DNA from: Litoditis marina
Taxonomy: Eukaryota; Nematoda; Chromadorea; Rhabditida; Rhabditidae
DNA: 64,000 nucleotides
Direction of reading: 5' to 3'
NCBI GenBank assembly: GCA_964036275.1
Contig: OZ038433.1
Coordinates: 10,395,048-10,459,047 of the forward strand
Of the stretch, positions 55,091 to 64,000 are shown piece after piece. The translations under genes were made by a program, and so were the position numbers. Each line of letters opens with the position of its first letter. Positions within the stretch are counted from its first letter, which is position 1. The notes beneath the pieces were generated by a model, which made no database searches, was not told the DNA's origin, and was given only the letters and a program-made list of their open reading frames with translations.

Positions 55091-58000
55091 TTCCACCTGC
55101 CACTGATTAGAATATCATTATAAGAAGTAATGTGATGGTGCCATTTCGATCTTCTCAGGTAGCCGGCGACAAGATGAACATGTTGGAGTTCGGTCTTCGC
55201 AGGGCCCAGGGACCGAATGGGGGCCTCACCGCCAGCAAGTACTGCTATATCGGAGGTACACCATAGAATAGAATTGAAATTGTCGAAAACTCTTGACTAT
55301 CCACAGTTGAAGTAATATGTGGCTTTTCGAATGGGTAATTAGAAATGTAGGCACGAGACAGTTAGCCATTCAGTGCCTTTATCAAGGAATGTTGACAAAA
55401 GTATCGTTTCCCTCTCAATTTGCTGAAATGAGTTGATGGTGCGTATCGATCGAAAGCTATAATGGATCGAAATTGATTTTTTCGATCTTGACAGGACATG
55501 AAGTTGTATTTAATTTTGATTTGTGGATTTTCAAGGTTTCGACGGGACCAGCAACGTGTTGGCCGGGAAGTTGTTTGGGATCCCCGTCAAGGGAACCCAT
55601 GCACACTCGTTCGTCTCCTCCTTCAGCACCGCCAAAGATCTCAAGGTGGATATAATTCCAGTAATGATACCAATAATAATAATATGATAGGCACCGCCAA
55701 AGATCTTAAGGTGGGGAGGGAGTTCATTTTTGTGAACCCGGTTACTTCCTGGTTACTTTTGTGGTTCACGATTCACCTATGGATAGTATTTATTCTTTTT
55801 TCTGATGGCGCTACGTTCTTATTGTAGTGAGATCTGAATATTTCTCGTGAAAGAAGTCGTTTTTTGAGTTGGATATCTTAAATGTGTAGGTCGAAAATAC
55901 GGCAAACTTCCGCAGAGTTTCGCAAAAATAGCTCTTTTTGGAATTCTCCTGACTCTCCACTCTATTCAGCCATATTTGTAGGAGTTTCTGGTGTGGCAGG
56001 AAGAGGGTGTTAGGATTTTGCTGATGAAACCCTGCTGACACCCTGCTTGGAAAATTAGTGACACACCATAGCAAAGTCAAAAATGTGGTCATCTCAATGT
56101 TCAGTATTGTTAGCGAATTCTTTATTCAACCCGATATTTTGTTAACCCTATCAGGTAACCATCAATTGGGTTACCTGGTTAACCCTTTTTTAACCACTTA
56201 GTAACCTCTAATTTCCCCCAAACTACATTGAAAAAAGGGTTACAAATGGGGGTTAACCCGGTTGACGGTTAATGCTTGACTGAGAGGGTTAACGAAATCC
56301 CGGGTTCTTTCGTTCCTTGTGGAATTGGCCAGTATCGTTTGCTCAATTCAATCTGAAATAATTTATTTCAGGTTCGAAATCTGAAAACGGAGGATGGCAG
56401 TCGGGTGGATGACTTGTATCAGAAGAGTTTCGAGCGAAGAGAATGGATTATGAGCAAGGTAGGTAGATCACAACTGGGTTACGGTAACACCAAGTTCTGA
56501 TGTGTTTTTCTGTTGCGTAATCGACCAACCGCGACAAAAATCTGGAGTATCAACCGCTTGAAAAAGTGGTATTGCACGTTTTTTTTTGCCTGGAGTGATC
56601 TTTGACATTCAAAATGCTCCAATCGACACCACCCCACGTGTGTTCATCAATCAAATCAACACAGACTTTTCACCTTCTACTTTTGACCTACCTATTCTTA
56701 GAAGCTCCAATCGAAACTATCCCATTTGTGTTATGTTCAACGAATAAGATAAGTCAATGAATAGCCATATTTCAATCAAACATACTCAATTCTATTTGAA
56801 TAACACTCACTAACTAATAAAGTCGTGTAAATCTTAAATTCAGGTCAACTAGGGAGTGGTCCCGTCCCACCTGTGCTCATCAATATTACAAACACTTTTC
56901 ATTTTTGACCTTTGACCTTTGATTCCAGGTCAACTGGGGAGTGGTCCCTTCTGAGGTTAGCGAGGGAGAACTGGCCGCTTTTGTCGCCTACGCCATTGCC
57001 TTCCCCGACACATTCTACGCACTAATCGATACCTATGATGTGTTGAGGTACGGGGCAAAATATTGGACTAACATAGCCAACTTGTAGTTTGAATAGGATA
57101 CAAGCCATAGTTTACGAATTTCGGCTGAAAAGAAACATGATCAATCTGTGAAAACAGCGAGTTGGGGCAAAATACACCGTATGCGCTTGCTGTGAATGAA
57201 CCCTATATACAAGGCGATGCTTACTATTTGTTTGACATTTGATGGGCCAATTCTACAACTAACCGGGTTTTTAGGTAACCTAACCCTTTTTTGGTAACCT
57301 CTTTTTCAGGTTACCTTGGTGGGTAACCTGGAAGTAACCTGAAACTAAAATCCGGTTACCGGTCAAACTGACAGTAAAAACCACATTTTGCGTTAGAAAA
57401 ACAGGTAACCAGTTTTTCATTTTAGGTTACCAACCGGTTACGTACTGAGGTAACCTGAAAAATAGGTTACCAAACAAGGGTTAAGTTACCTAAAAACCCG
57501 GTTAGATATAGAATTCACGCATTTGATGTGTTCCTCTTCATGTTTGTTTCGACTCCTACAGTACATGGCGGAACATTCTAGCATTTTATCGCTTTTTACC
57601 TACTTGTGCTTCAGAAGTGGTGTGATCAACTTCGTGGCTGTAGCGGCGCTATGTACCACTTCTAGCGTTTTCTAATTCAACTATTCTTCTTATTCTTTAA
57701 TTAAGTCAATTAAATATTTTTGGTTATTTTGCAGAAGTGGCGTGATCAACTTTGTGGCGGTGTCGCTAGCCCTGTTCGATCTGGGCTATAAGTCACTCGG
57801 ATGCCGAATCGACAGCGGCGATCTGTCATATCTGTCGAAAGAAGTTAGGGTCAGGTTCCGGAAGGTGGCAGAACTGTAAGTGCAGCAATCTGGCCTTTTC
57901 TCCTTATTTATCCCTATTAGTCGCTGAAGCTCATCAAATCGGCGAGAAAAATACAAACAAGGCTTTGTTTTGAACGAATTTGGAAGAATGTGAAAAGGAG

Positions 58001-61000
58001 GTTAGAGTAAGGTTCGGCAAGGTGGCAGAATTGTGAGCTGGACCAGCTGGCAAGAGGTTGTGGGTGTAAAAATGCTAAATTTTGTCGACAAATAGCATGT
58101 TTCGACCAAATTGAAGCAAAAACCTAGTGCAACTAGCTGGCTCGAATTTTAATTGTGAGTTTTCAAGAAATCTGAAGAAAAAAGGTTTTCTTTTCGACGT
58201 TGAATTGGAACAAGCTGGATAGAACCAATTTATCTGGCCGGATTTTGAGCTATAACATTGCCTAATTGATTTTTTAGCTGTTTGACCGAGTTTCATGCTA
58301 TTGTTAACATAGAAATATGGAATTTCACGTACTTTGATCAAAAACGAACTACGTGTGCCTTCATCTATGTTCTCCATGATATTTATTGATTTCTCATTTG
58401 TAGTCACACCAATGTTTAATAAGTATGTATGATAATAATAAAAATATTAATATTGTTCGTATTATTCAGAGACGAGAATCTCAAGTGGTTGGAGAATATG
58501 ACAATCATCGCCTCGAATGACATCAACGAAGAGACTATCATGTCACTCAACGAGCAGCAGGTTGGCAGTTCTCTCAATGGAAAACTTTATTTTAATTTGT
58601 GTAGGATTTGGTTAGTTTTCCTAATGGTTACCTACTGGTTAGTGTCATACGTCTTTGTGACATATGTCCGACGAGAGAGTGTGCGTGTCAGAGAGACGCA
58701 GAATGGTGAACCTCGAAAGCTACGGGTAACCTAGGAGGGTTTTGAGTCGTGGTTCACTGTGAAAGTTGTGTATTCGTGATACTGAGTTAACGTTGGACGA
58801 TTATGTGGACCAATCCCGTGTCAACGGTCCTTTAAACTGCAATTGGAACATGTATTACAGTTTAAAGGACTGAAGCGTTGCGATTGGACCACATAATCGT
58901 CATTCTTCAAAAGAGGTTTTCGGAAACCGCAACAAGAAACCTTTTCTCTATAGTGGGTGCCAAATTTATAAATTTCTGTCTTTTGCCGGAATCGAACCTG
59001 CGAGCAGAAGATTCGTAATATGGCGGCTAACCGCTGCGCTATTAGAGTACTTGGAAAGCAAGCTTCGGCATCGAAAACATGTGTGCGTACACAGCGGAAA
59101 GTGAGATATACAGTACCCTCCCTCATTGCCGTCGGCAACGACTATATTTACAGCATGAGATCAACGCGTATGGTGTGGGAACCCATTTGGTCACCTGCCA
59201 GAAACAACCAGCCCTGGGCTGCGTTTTCAAGGTACGTCATTTCACGAACTCCTTCCAATATGAAAATGTTTTCGTAATCAGGATTATTAATGACAGCTAG
59301 TGCAATTACCTAGAAAAAATATTTAATCACTTCAGTTTAGCTTGAAGAAAGTCAAATATACTTGATACCATTTAACGAAGTATGATGAATTCTCTGTTCG
59401 TTTTCATAGTTTTATGAATATAAACTGTTGTACAATTTATTATTTACCTTTAACTGTTTTACTCTATACTGAGAAAAAACTTTCAAGAAAATTGTTCTTT
59501 CTTCCAGCTGGTTGCGCTTAGCGGACAGCCGAAGATCAAACGTTACATTACGTTACATTCCATCACTATATCTCACGGTACCTTACGTAACGATATCACG
59601 TTAGGTTGTATTACAACCGTTGAATTCAAAGAGTGTTTCCGGATTATCTACCTTATCCTTCTACCCTATTCGTGAGGGTCAATTTCTTGAAAAATACACA
59701 AAAAAGCAAAAAAAATCTCGTTTTTTTTTAGCTGGTTGCCCTTAGCGGTCAGCCGAAGATCAAACTGAGTCAGGAGGTGACCAAGATCACCATTCCGGGC
59801 CGAAAACGTTTCTACCGCGTGTTCGGAAAATCCGGGTACAGTATCCTCGACCTGATGACATTGGGGGACGAACCCGCGCCACAGCCGAATGAACAACTAC
59901 TCTGCAGACATCCGTTTGAGGTAGAGAATGAATAATGTTATAAAATGTTTTGACTGAAGTGTTGGCATTGGACCACATAATCGTCCTTCTTTAAGGCGTT
60001 TCTAATTATGGAATCAACATTTTCGCCAATGTAGGTCGATTCATAAGATTACGTCACAAAAAAATTCAGCAATTGGGTGAGGAATAAATACGGAAAATAC
60101 ACGAAACCAGTAATTCTTGAGCGCGGAGGTCGTTTTGGTTCACTTCGGAATACGTATGTAGAAAAATCCCGGTGTCCCATCCTGCCTTCGTCCCATCCTG
60201 CGTCTCCTTATACATACGCTATTTCTCTGCTCTTACATCCCGCCGGGATGTAAGAGACGAGAAATAGTGAGGCGGAGCGAGAGACGCAGGATGGGATGAA
60301 GGTGCCCGGATCTTCTGGCATACGTACTCAGATCTGCTCTTCTTTCCACTTGATGAGGACAATCATCTTCTATTGAAAGGGATGATGGGTGTCTCACGTT
60401 GCACGTGACATTCTGGGTACCAGGAATGAGTCATTCAAAATTGAAAGTCATTAAAGTGAAAGTAGTTTGCAAGTAAAAGTCACTAATTTACTTTTAGTTA
60501 AGATTTGAAATAAGAAAAATAACGAAATATTTTGAAAACTTTATTTCTGATTCTCACCTGTTTCTGTACCTAATTATTTTCACTTTCAAAGGATTTTTAC
60601 TTTAATTACTTTTAATTTTGAATGACCTATTCCGGTTGCCGACATTCTAAGCGTCTCCAATGAGTTTAGCGGTATGTACTTTCTGTGCAGGAATCGAAGC
60701 GCGCCATAGTGGCCTTGTAATTGAATGTCTGCCATGTAGTAAACAGACTTGTCACGTAACACTTAAACAAACATTCAAAACTATGTGTTTGTGTATTCCT
60801 AATTCAAGCCGTGTGTTTTCACGTGTTTTCACGTGTTTCACGTGAAAATCTATCCGCTCATGGGTGTCTATTGATTTTCTTGATTAAAGAAGGACGATTA
60901 TCGAAACGGTTCAGTCCTTTAAACTGCAATACATTTTCAATGGCAGTTTAAAGGACCGTTGACACGAGATTGGTCCACATTATCGTCCTTCTTTAACGGA

Positions 61001-62565
61001 ATATGTTGTACAGGAATCGAAGCGTGCCATCGTGGTGGCCAGTCGAGTGGAGCCCCTTCAGAAGGTCTACTGGTCCGAGGGGAAAATACAGATCCAACTT
61101 CCGTCGTTGGACGCCATCAAGGTTCGATTAAATTATCGATTTGTTTTGATATGGTTGCAAATAAATGAATCGAGGGGCTTCTAGGTTTGGGCTAATAGCT
61201 AGAAGTGAACTAAGCAGACACCAGTAAGCTCTGACTAAGCAACAGAAAGTAGTCCATTTTCAGATGTACATACGTGAAAATTTATAATTCTTTATCAAAA
61301 GTAGACTGATTTTCTTCTTTTCGGCGAAAAAAAAGTTCGTTCTTGGAATTTTTCTGACTATTTGGACAACTTTACTGTTGTATGGAACTAAGTCAGCCGT
61401 GTGATTTTCTAGGTTATCCATATAACAAGTGAAATCCTTGTTTTGTTATTGTTGTTACTTCTCAGCTTAGTTCATTCGATTTATCGATTTTTCCATATTT
61501 TCAGGCTCACGTGAACGAGTCTCTGGACTGCCTGCGCAAGGATCACCGTCGATATTTGAATCCGACGCCCTATAAGGTTGGTAATTTCACTAGTAAATGT
61601 GTGAAAGTCACGTGAAACGTGAGAAGCACTGGGAACACGTTTTATGGGATGCATCACGCAAAGTTCAATGAAAAATTATACGAAAGTGTTAGTCCGTCTA
61701 ATGAACCGAAACATTAGTTAGTTCAACTAGGCAATAGAAACATTAGAACAACTGTCTACAGTTTAATAAACTCAAATAAAGTAGTAAACTATTGGTGTAG
61801 TATTTCAGTTTACTAGACTAGTCTGATAAAGTTGAATGGTCCGATTTATGGTTTTCTGGTTTCTGGCGTAATGGGTTGTTTTGCCTCTGACGGGCTATTG
61901 CCACTGTTATCTCTGTCATCAGGGGTCATGTCGCCGCCAAGTAGCCATTTTCCATGACCCCTACTTGGTTGTAAAAACTTCGATTTACAAAAAGGAGACC
62001 CCACAACTTTAGTTCCGTCTATTATTTGATAAACTAACCATTGTTTGGTATGAAAATCTATAGTACTTTACGTGGCACCTTAAACTTTTCGTCAAGAATC
62101 GTTCGCAACTAACTATCGTATTAGGGACCTTGCGTTGCGGTTTATGCGTTTGATGGACGTAATCGGTTGTTTTCCTTCTCATGGGGTATTGCCACTGTTA
62201 TCTCTGTCATCAGGGGTCATGTCGCCGCCAAGTAGCCATTTGACCGCGAACTTTCCGTCGGGTCAAAGGGGCCGTCCCACCCCCCCCCCCCCCCCCCCCC
62301 ACTACTATCTCAGGAAGACAGTTCAATGTTTTACCATCATTCCGTATACGGCGTCTGTTGTAAACGTACAATATGCTCCTAGTTATAGTTGCAAATGTAG
62401 CTTAACAAAGTGGTCCAACCCCCGATATCTAGAGTAATAATCATAAAATTTGTAAAAATACTACTAAACATACATATGTTTTGTCAGGTGTCAGTGAGCG
62501 AGAAGCTGTACACGTTCCTTCACAGTCTATGGCTGCAGAATGCTCCAATCGGACAGTTGGAATAA
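50022..62565 (+). CDS. nprt-1: Nicotinate phosphoribosyltransferase
   Basis: NAPRT converts nicotinic acid and PRPP, with ATP, to nicotinate mononucleotide: the entry step of the Preiss-Handler route to NAD, in the cytosol. Seventeen exons join in phase to 560 aa, near the usual animal length: 50022-50043, 51829-51914, 52361-52447, 52730-52802, 53344-53451, 54298-54434, 55159-55255, 55536-55645, 56372-56458, 56929-57047, 57735-57875, 58470-58560, 59154-59231, 59732-59920, 61014-61121, 61505-61576 and 62488-62565. Family marks: [18 protein letters not shown] at about 30-48 (substrate-binding N-terminal segment), [13 protein letters not shown] about 68-80, [17 protein letters not shown] followed by THAHSFV about 205-230 (near the family's active-site histidine), [10 protein letters not shown] about 333, and [11 protein letters not shown] about 389. 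Exon 3 ends at a GC donor. The first exon holds only seven codons, so the N-terminus is the least certain part. Many exons have decayed partial copies beside them. Confidence 0.95.
50331..50501. mobile_element. Family B palindromic MITE, nprt-1 intron 1
   Basis: CATAGCACAGTAAGGTCCTA to CAACTTTACGGGGGTACG, both ends partly decayed. Confidence 0.65.
52950..53115 (+). mobile_element. tRNA-derived SINE-like repeat
   Basis: TGGTCAAGTGGTTAGCG (A box region, 52969) and GGGTTCGATTCCC (B box, 53010) have tRNA spacing, but the acceptor stem does not pair (GAGCCCA against TGGCCGC) and the T stem has a mismatch. A tail of unrelated sequence follows to about 53115. A decayed tRNA gene is the alternative. 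Confidence 0.7.
53122..53255. repeat. TCGAG-rich palindromic repeat (family G), nprt-1 intron
   Basis: GTTGTTAATCGAGTTC opens and CGACTTTAACAAC closes this copy, inverted relative to the one at 43.7 kb. It begins right after the tRNA-derived repeat ending near 53115. Confidence 0.7.
53763..54082. mobile_element. MITE with AAAGGAGACCGG termini and internal minisatellite
   Basis: TTAAAGGAGACCGGAACA at the left and TCTCCGGTCTCCTTTAA at the right are inverted. Inside, at 53808-53939, a 22-base unit TGCTTTTAAGTGTATTGAGA(TC) repeats six times without change. It is in nprt-1 intron 5. Confidence 0.85.
54526..54605. repeat. (CT)n microsatellite, about 80 bases
   Basis: Pure CT dinucleotides in nprt-1 intron 6. 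A (GA)n run at 55042-55087 lies in the same intron in the opposite sense, so the two could pair in the transcript. Confidence 0.95.
54830..55027 (-). mobile_element. tRNA-derived SINE-like repeat, minus strand
   Basis: On the minus strand GTGCGCAGTGGTTATCGCG-like and GGTTCGATTCCGG boxes appear; + strand CCGGAATCGAACCTGCGAGC at 54868. It shares about 195 bases with the copy at 58.95 kb, including a non-tRNA part (CATGCGTGCGTACACAG). Confidence 0.75.
55686..55714 (+). pseudogene. Partial copy of nprt-1 exon 8 end
   Basis: GCACCGCCAAAGATCTTAAG and the next GTGG repeat the last codons and donor of exon 8 (55625-55650), about 64 bases downstream. It has no acceptor of its own. Confidence 0.6.
56113..56332. 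mobile_element. Family C-related GTTAAC palindromic repeat, nprt-1 intron 8
   Basis: GCGAATTCTTTATTCAACCC to CCTTGTGGAATTGGCCA. Close to the 39.4-kb copy in order and length; it ends 40 bases before the exon 9 acceptor. Confidence 0.65.
56853..56890 (+). pseudogene. Partial upstream copy of nprt-1 exon 10 start
   Basis: TCAGGTCAACTAGGGAGTGG copies the acceptor and first codons of exon 10 (56926-56950), but GGG has become TAG-containing sequence so the frame is closed within four codons. The surrounding intron text is duplicated too. Confidence 0.65.
57244..57521. mobile_element. Family C GGTAACC palindromic MITE, nprt-1 intron 10
   Basis: GGCCAATTCTACAACTAACC to CCCGGTTAGATATAGAATTC, complete with both outer termini. 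Confidence 0.8.
57612..57652 (+). pseudogene. Partial upstream copy of nprt-1 exon 11 start
   Basis: TTCAGAAGTGGTGTGATCAA and about 20 more bases match the start of exon 11 (57732-57772), including a CAG acceptor. Similarity then stops. A false acceptor here could compete with the real one 120 bases downstream. Confidence 0.65.
57993..58038 (+). pseudogene. Partial downstream copy of nprt-1 exon 11 end
   Basis: GAGGTTAGAGTAAGGTTCGG and following bases copy the last codons of exon 11 (57838-57878), with a degraded donor (GTGAGC for GTAAGT). Confidence 0.6.
58786..58912. mobile_element. Family A palindromic MITE, nprt-1 intron 12
   Basis: Left end TTAACGTTGGACGATTATGT is altered; right end is TCGTCATTCTTCAA. 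It lies 40 bases before a tRNA-derived repeat. Confidence 0.7.
58951..59147 (-). mobile_element. tRNA-derived SINE-like repeat ending at nprt-1 exon 13
   Basis: TAGTGGGTGCCAAATTTATA to GGCAACGACTATA, about 195 bases, with the same order as the 54.8-kb copy. The next bases, TTTACAG, are the acceptor of exon 13 (59154). Confidence 0.75.
59501..59545 (+). pseudogene. Partial upstream copy of nprt-1 exon 14 start
   Basis: CTTCCAG followed by CTGGTTGCGCTTAGCGGACA repeats the start of exon 14 (59732-59767) about 224 bases upstream. Its acceptor (CTTCCAG) looks stronger than the one used by the full-length exon (TTTTAG). The copy loses similarity after about 35 bases and hits no family motif beyond that. 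Confidence 0.65.
59950..59996. repeat. Family A MITE, terminal fragment
   Basis: Only GACTGAAGTG... to CGTCCTTCTTTAAGG remains, 30 bases after the nprt-1 exon 14 donor. Confidence 0.55.
60148..60330. repeat. GGGATGTAAG hairpin repeat with GAGACGCAGGATGGGA arms
   Basis: TCCCATCCTGCGTCTCC at 60191 is answered by GAGACGCAGGATGGGA at 60280; TACATCCCG and CGGGATGTAAGAGACGAGAA form the centre, and ATACGTATG / CATACGTAC the outside. It shares GAGACGCAGG with the 13.4-kb hairpin. Confidence 0.75.
60412..60642. repeat. Palindromic repeat with CATTCAAAA termini (family M), second copy
   Basis: Opens GGGTACCAGGAATGAGTC and closes GACCTATTCCGGTTGCC. It is about 40 bases longer than the 0.7-kb copy. It is in the nprt-1 intron before the decoy exon-15 copy. 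Confidence 0.65.
60684..60722 (+). pseudogene. Partial upstream copy of nprt-1 exon 15 start
   Basis: TGCAGGAATCGAAGCGCGCC and the next bases match the start of exon 15 (61011-61040) before reaching an in-frame TAA (GCC TTG TAA). The real exon follows 323 bases later. Confidence 0.65.
60884..60995. mobile_element. Family A palindromic MITE with internal deletion, nprt-1 intron 14
   Basis: Part of the left arm is missing (GGACGATTATCGAAACGGTT). The right arm is intact and ends 18 bases before the exon 15 acceptor. Confidence 0.75.
61216..61384. mobile_element. Family B palindromic MITE, nprt-1 intron 15
   Basis: AGACACCAGTAAGCTCTGAC to CAACTTTACTGTTGTATGG, complete but diverged. Confidence 0.7.
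61859..62242. repeat. Direct repeat pair around nprt-1 intron 16
   Basis: TATTGCCACTGTTATCTCTG and TCAGGGGTCATGTCGCCGCC occur at 61908-61960 and again at 62189-62240, 281 bases apart, with similar flanks on the left. Confidence 0.8.
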
Positions 62566-63331
62566 GTTCTACAGTACTCCATGTTACCGTAACCCAACAT
62601 AGGTTATACAGTACTCCTTGCAGTAATTCTTGTTACAGTCTCCCACCATAGATTCTACAGTAGTTCTCGTTACAGTAACGCAACATACCTTGTTACAGTA
62701 ATTCGAAATTATTACCGAACCTAATTATTCTCATCCGTTTCCTAATTGTTCTCGTTGCTGTTGTTGCTAATCTCTAAACATTCATCCGCTTCTTTTGTAC
62801 CATTGTTTTATCATTCTGTATTCAGTTTGTAGTAAGTTTACTCATATTGAACAGCAGTTGATTGCACATTTTTGCAGGCAATCTGCACTTTTGTAGTTGT
62901 TGACATGATGTAATAGACAATCTCGTTTTTTCCCTTATCAATTTGTTGTCTAAATGTCTGCACAAATAACCTGATTTGAATCGGCCGCAAAGACAAAAAG
63001 TGTATTGTTTTCAAGTCAACTTATGATCACTTTTAGATTTCTGTTGATTTTACTTCTCCCTACCACTTTTTGGAGCTTTTTTTTATCAAATGTTTGTAGT
63101 TTGGTCAAGGAACGCGCGCGAAAAGATGGTTTGAACGGTACGAATGTTGACCTGCAAGAGGCATTGATTTTGGCATTAGACACCTTTGACGAGATTATCA
63201 CTCCAAATGCAGCTCTTGTACAACCTAGGGGTTGCTATTTTTTCTAATCTCACGTTTTTCACGTAAATCTGTTACACGTCCCTCCTATCAATTACTTCTA
63301 TCTATTCCTCGAGTTTAGGTAAACACACGAT

Positions 63332-63337
63332 AATAAA
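63332..63337 (+). terminator. AATAAA poly(A) signal candidate for nprt-1
   Basis: AATAAA lies about 770 bases after the nprt-1 stop; a second AATAAA is at 63557-63562. The 3' stretch 62566-63331 carries several imperfect TTACAGTA/CTACAGTA repeats near 62570-62700 and no gene. Confidence 0.45.
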
Positions 63338-63570
63338 ATGCATGTTTTAGTTTTGTATACATATTTTGTAAGTGACAATTGGTTTGTAATGCTTTTAGAA
63401 GATATAGATATAGTTTTGTATCCGACTGGCTCGGTTCGCTTGTTTCCTTGTAACATTCGCTTTATTTAACTCGATCTTCTATTTCGGATTCATTCGTTTT
63501 ATCCTGGTTTACGTTGCATTTATAGTCTTTTGTTACATCTTGCCCAATTTGATATTAATAAAATTATCCG

Positions 63571-63626
63571 TATTTTCTAGTGTTCTTGCTCAAATCGACA
63601 GTTTCAACTATGGAAAAGCAACTGGG
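63571..63626 (+). CDS. Possible first exon of a gene running off the window
   Basis: TATTTTCTAG ends at 63580, then a 29-base leader, ATG at 63610 and five codons (MEKQL) before a GGGTGAGT donor at about 63626. The form copies the short first exon of nprt-1. The ATG is about 270 bases after a poly(A) signal, a spacing compatible with an operon partner. No further exon is visible before the window ends, so the identity is unknown. Confidence 0.3.
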
Positions 63627-64000
63627 TGAGTGAAACTGATTTTTATTGGTAGAGTTTTTTTCAAATCTTTTCATTGAAATTCCAAAATATTAAAAAAGTA
63701 TTGTGTACTTCAAGCATCGGGATGAGTGATACGGTAATCATCCTTTCTGCTGTGTTTTCTCTCTGCTGATTCAAGACGTTGGCGGAACCTTGTTTTTTTT
63801 AAGTTGTTTTTGGAGATCTCGGAAAACAACTTGGGTTAGAACTTCAGGATTCCGAGTTTTGCGCTAGTACGTTTTCCCCCTTTTGATTACCCGTAATTAA
63901 CTAAACAGAAATAGGTTATTAAAATGAAGTTGAATTAGATTAAAGTTATTACGTTAATAAAGAAATGTACTAAGAATAATATATACTGTCTATGAAAGTT

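Noticed and set aside
55736..55827. An extra nprt-1 exon after the copied exon 8 end
   Set aside because: The frame quickly reaches ordinary intron sequence and breaks the enzyme's conserved order; exon 8 to exon 9 joins directly in phase.

Overview
The window is eukaryotic and most likely from a rhabditid nematode; the genus cannot be fixed from this sequence alone. Almost every 3' splice site reads TTTCAG or a close variant, first exons are tiny and follow acceptor-like sequences that look like spliced-leader sites, and the best-recognised genes have known nematode counterparts (wsp-1, nprt-1). Introns are long (hundreds of bases to several kb) and packed with short palindromic, non-autonomous transposon-like repeats, so the locus is expanded relative to compact nematode genomes. 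All supported genes lie on the + strand. Layout: 1-4.9 kb is repeats plus one TATA-containing promoter-like block. At 5.0-7.6 kb is a small unrecognised gene (about 117 or 83 aa). From 7.6 to 15.5 kb there is no gene, only AT-rich DNA, a 2-kb pyrimidine/purine-rich block and several hairpin repeats. From 15.55 to 31.88 kb is a complete WASP-family gene (wsp-1 orthologue): WH1, CRIB/GBD, proline-rich region, two WH2 motifs, central and acidic segments. A 907-base internal first exon at 22.08 kb joins in phase to the CRIB exon, giving a second isoform without WH1. From 33.1 to 46.3 kb is a 19-exon gene for a 678-aa protein with two U1/matrin-type C2H2 fingers followed by a disordered Pro/Ser/Lys/Arg-rich tail. 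From 50.0 to 62.6 kb is a complete 17-exon nicotinate phosphoribosyltransferase gene (nprt-1 orthologue, 560 aa). A possible first exon of a further gene sits at 63.6 kb, close behind nprt-1 in an operon-like spacing. The exon models were built by hand: splice sites were read from the sequence, and reading phase is consistent across every junction of the three large genes. The genes serve unrelated functions: actin nucleation via Arp2/3 (WASP), a probably nuclear, RNA- or DNA-binding role inferred from the finger type, and the first step of NAD salvage from nicotinic acid (NAPRT). The most striking features beyond the genes are the alternative WH1-less WASP isoform, the many partial exon copies lying beside real exons, a 130-bp tandem array carrying ten TGACGTCA palindromes inside a wsp-1 intron, nested palindromic repeats, and a tRNA-derived repeat that directly abuts a splice acceptor in nprt-1.
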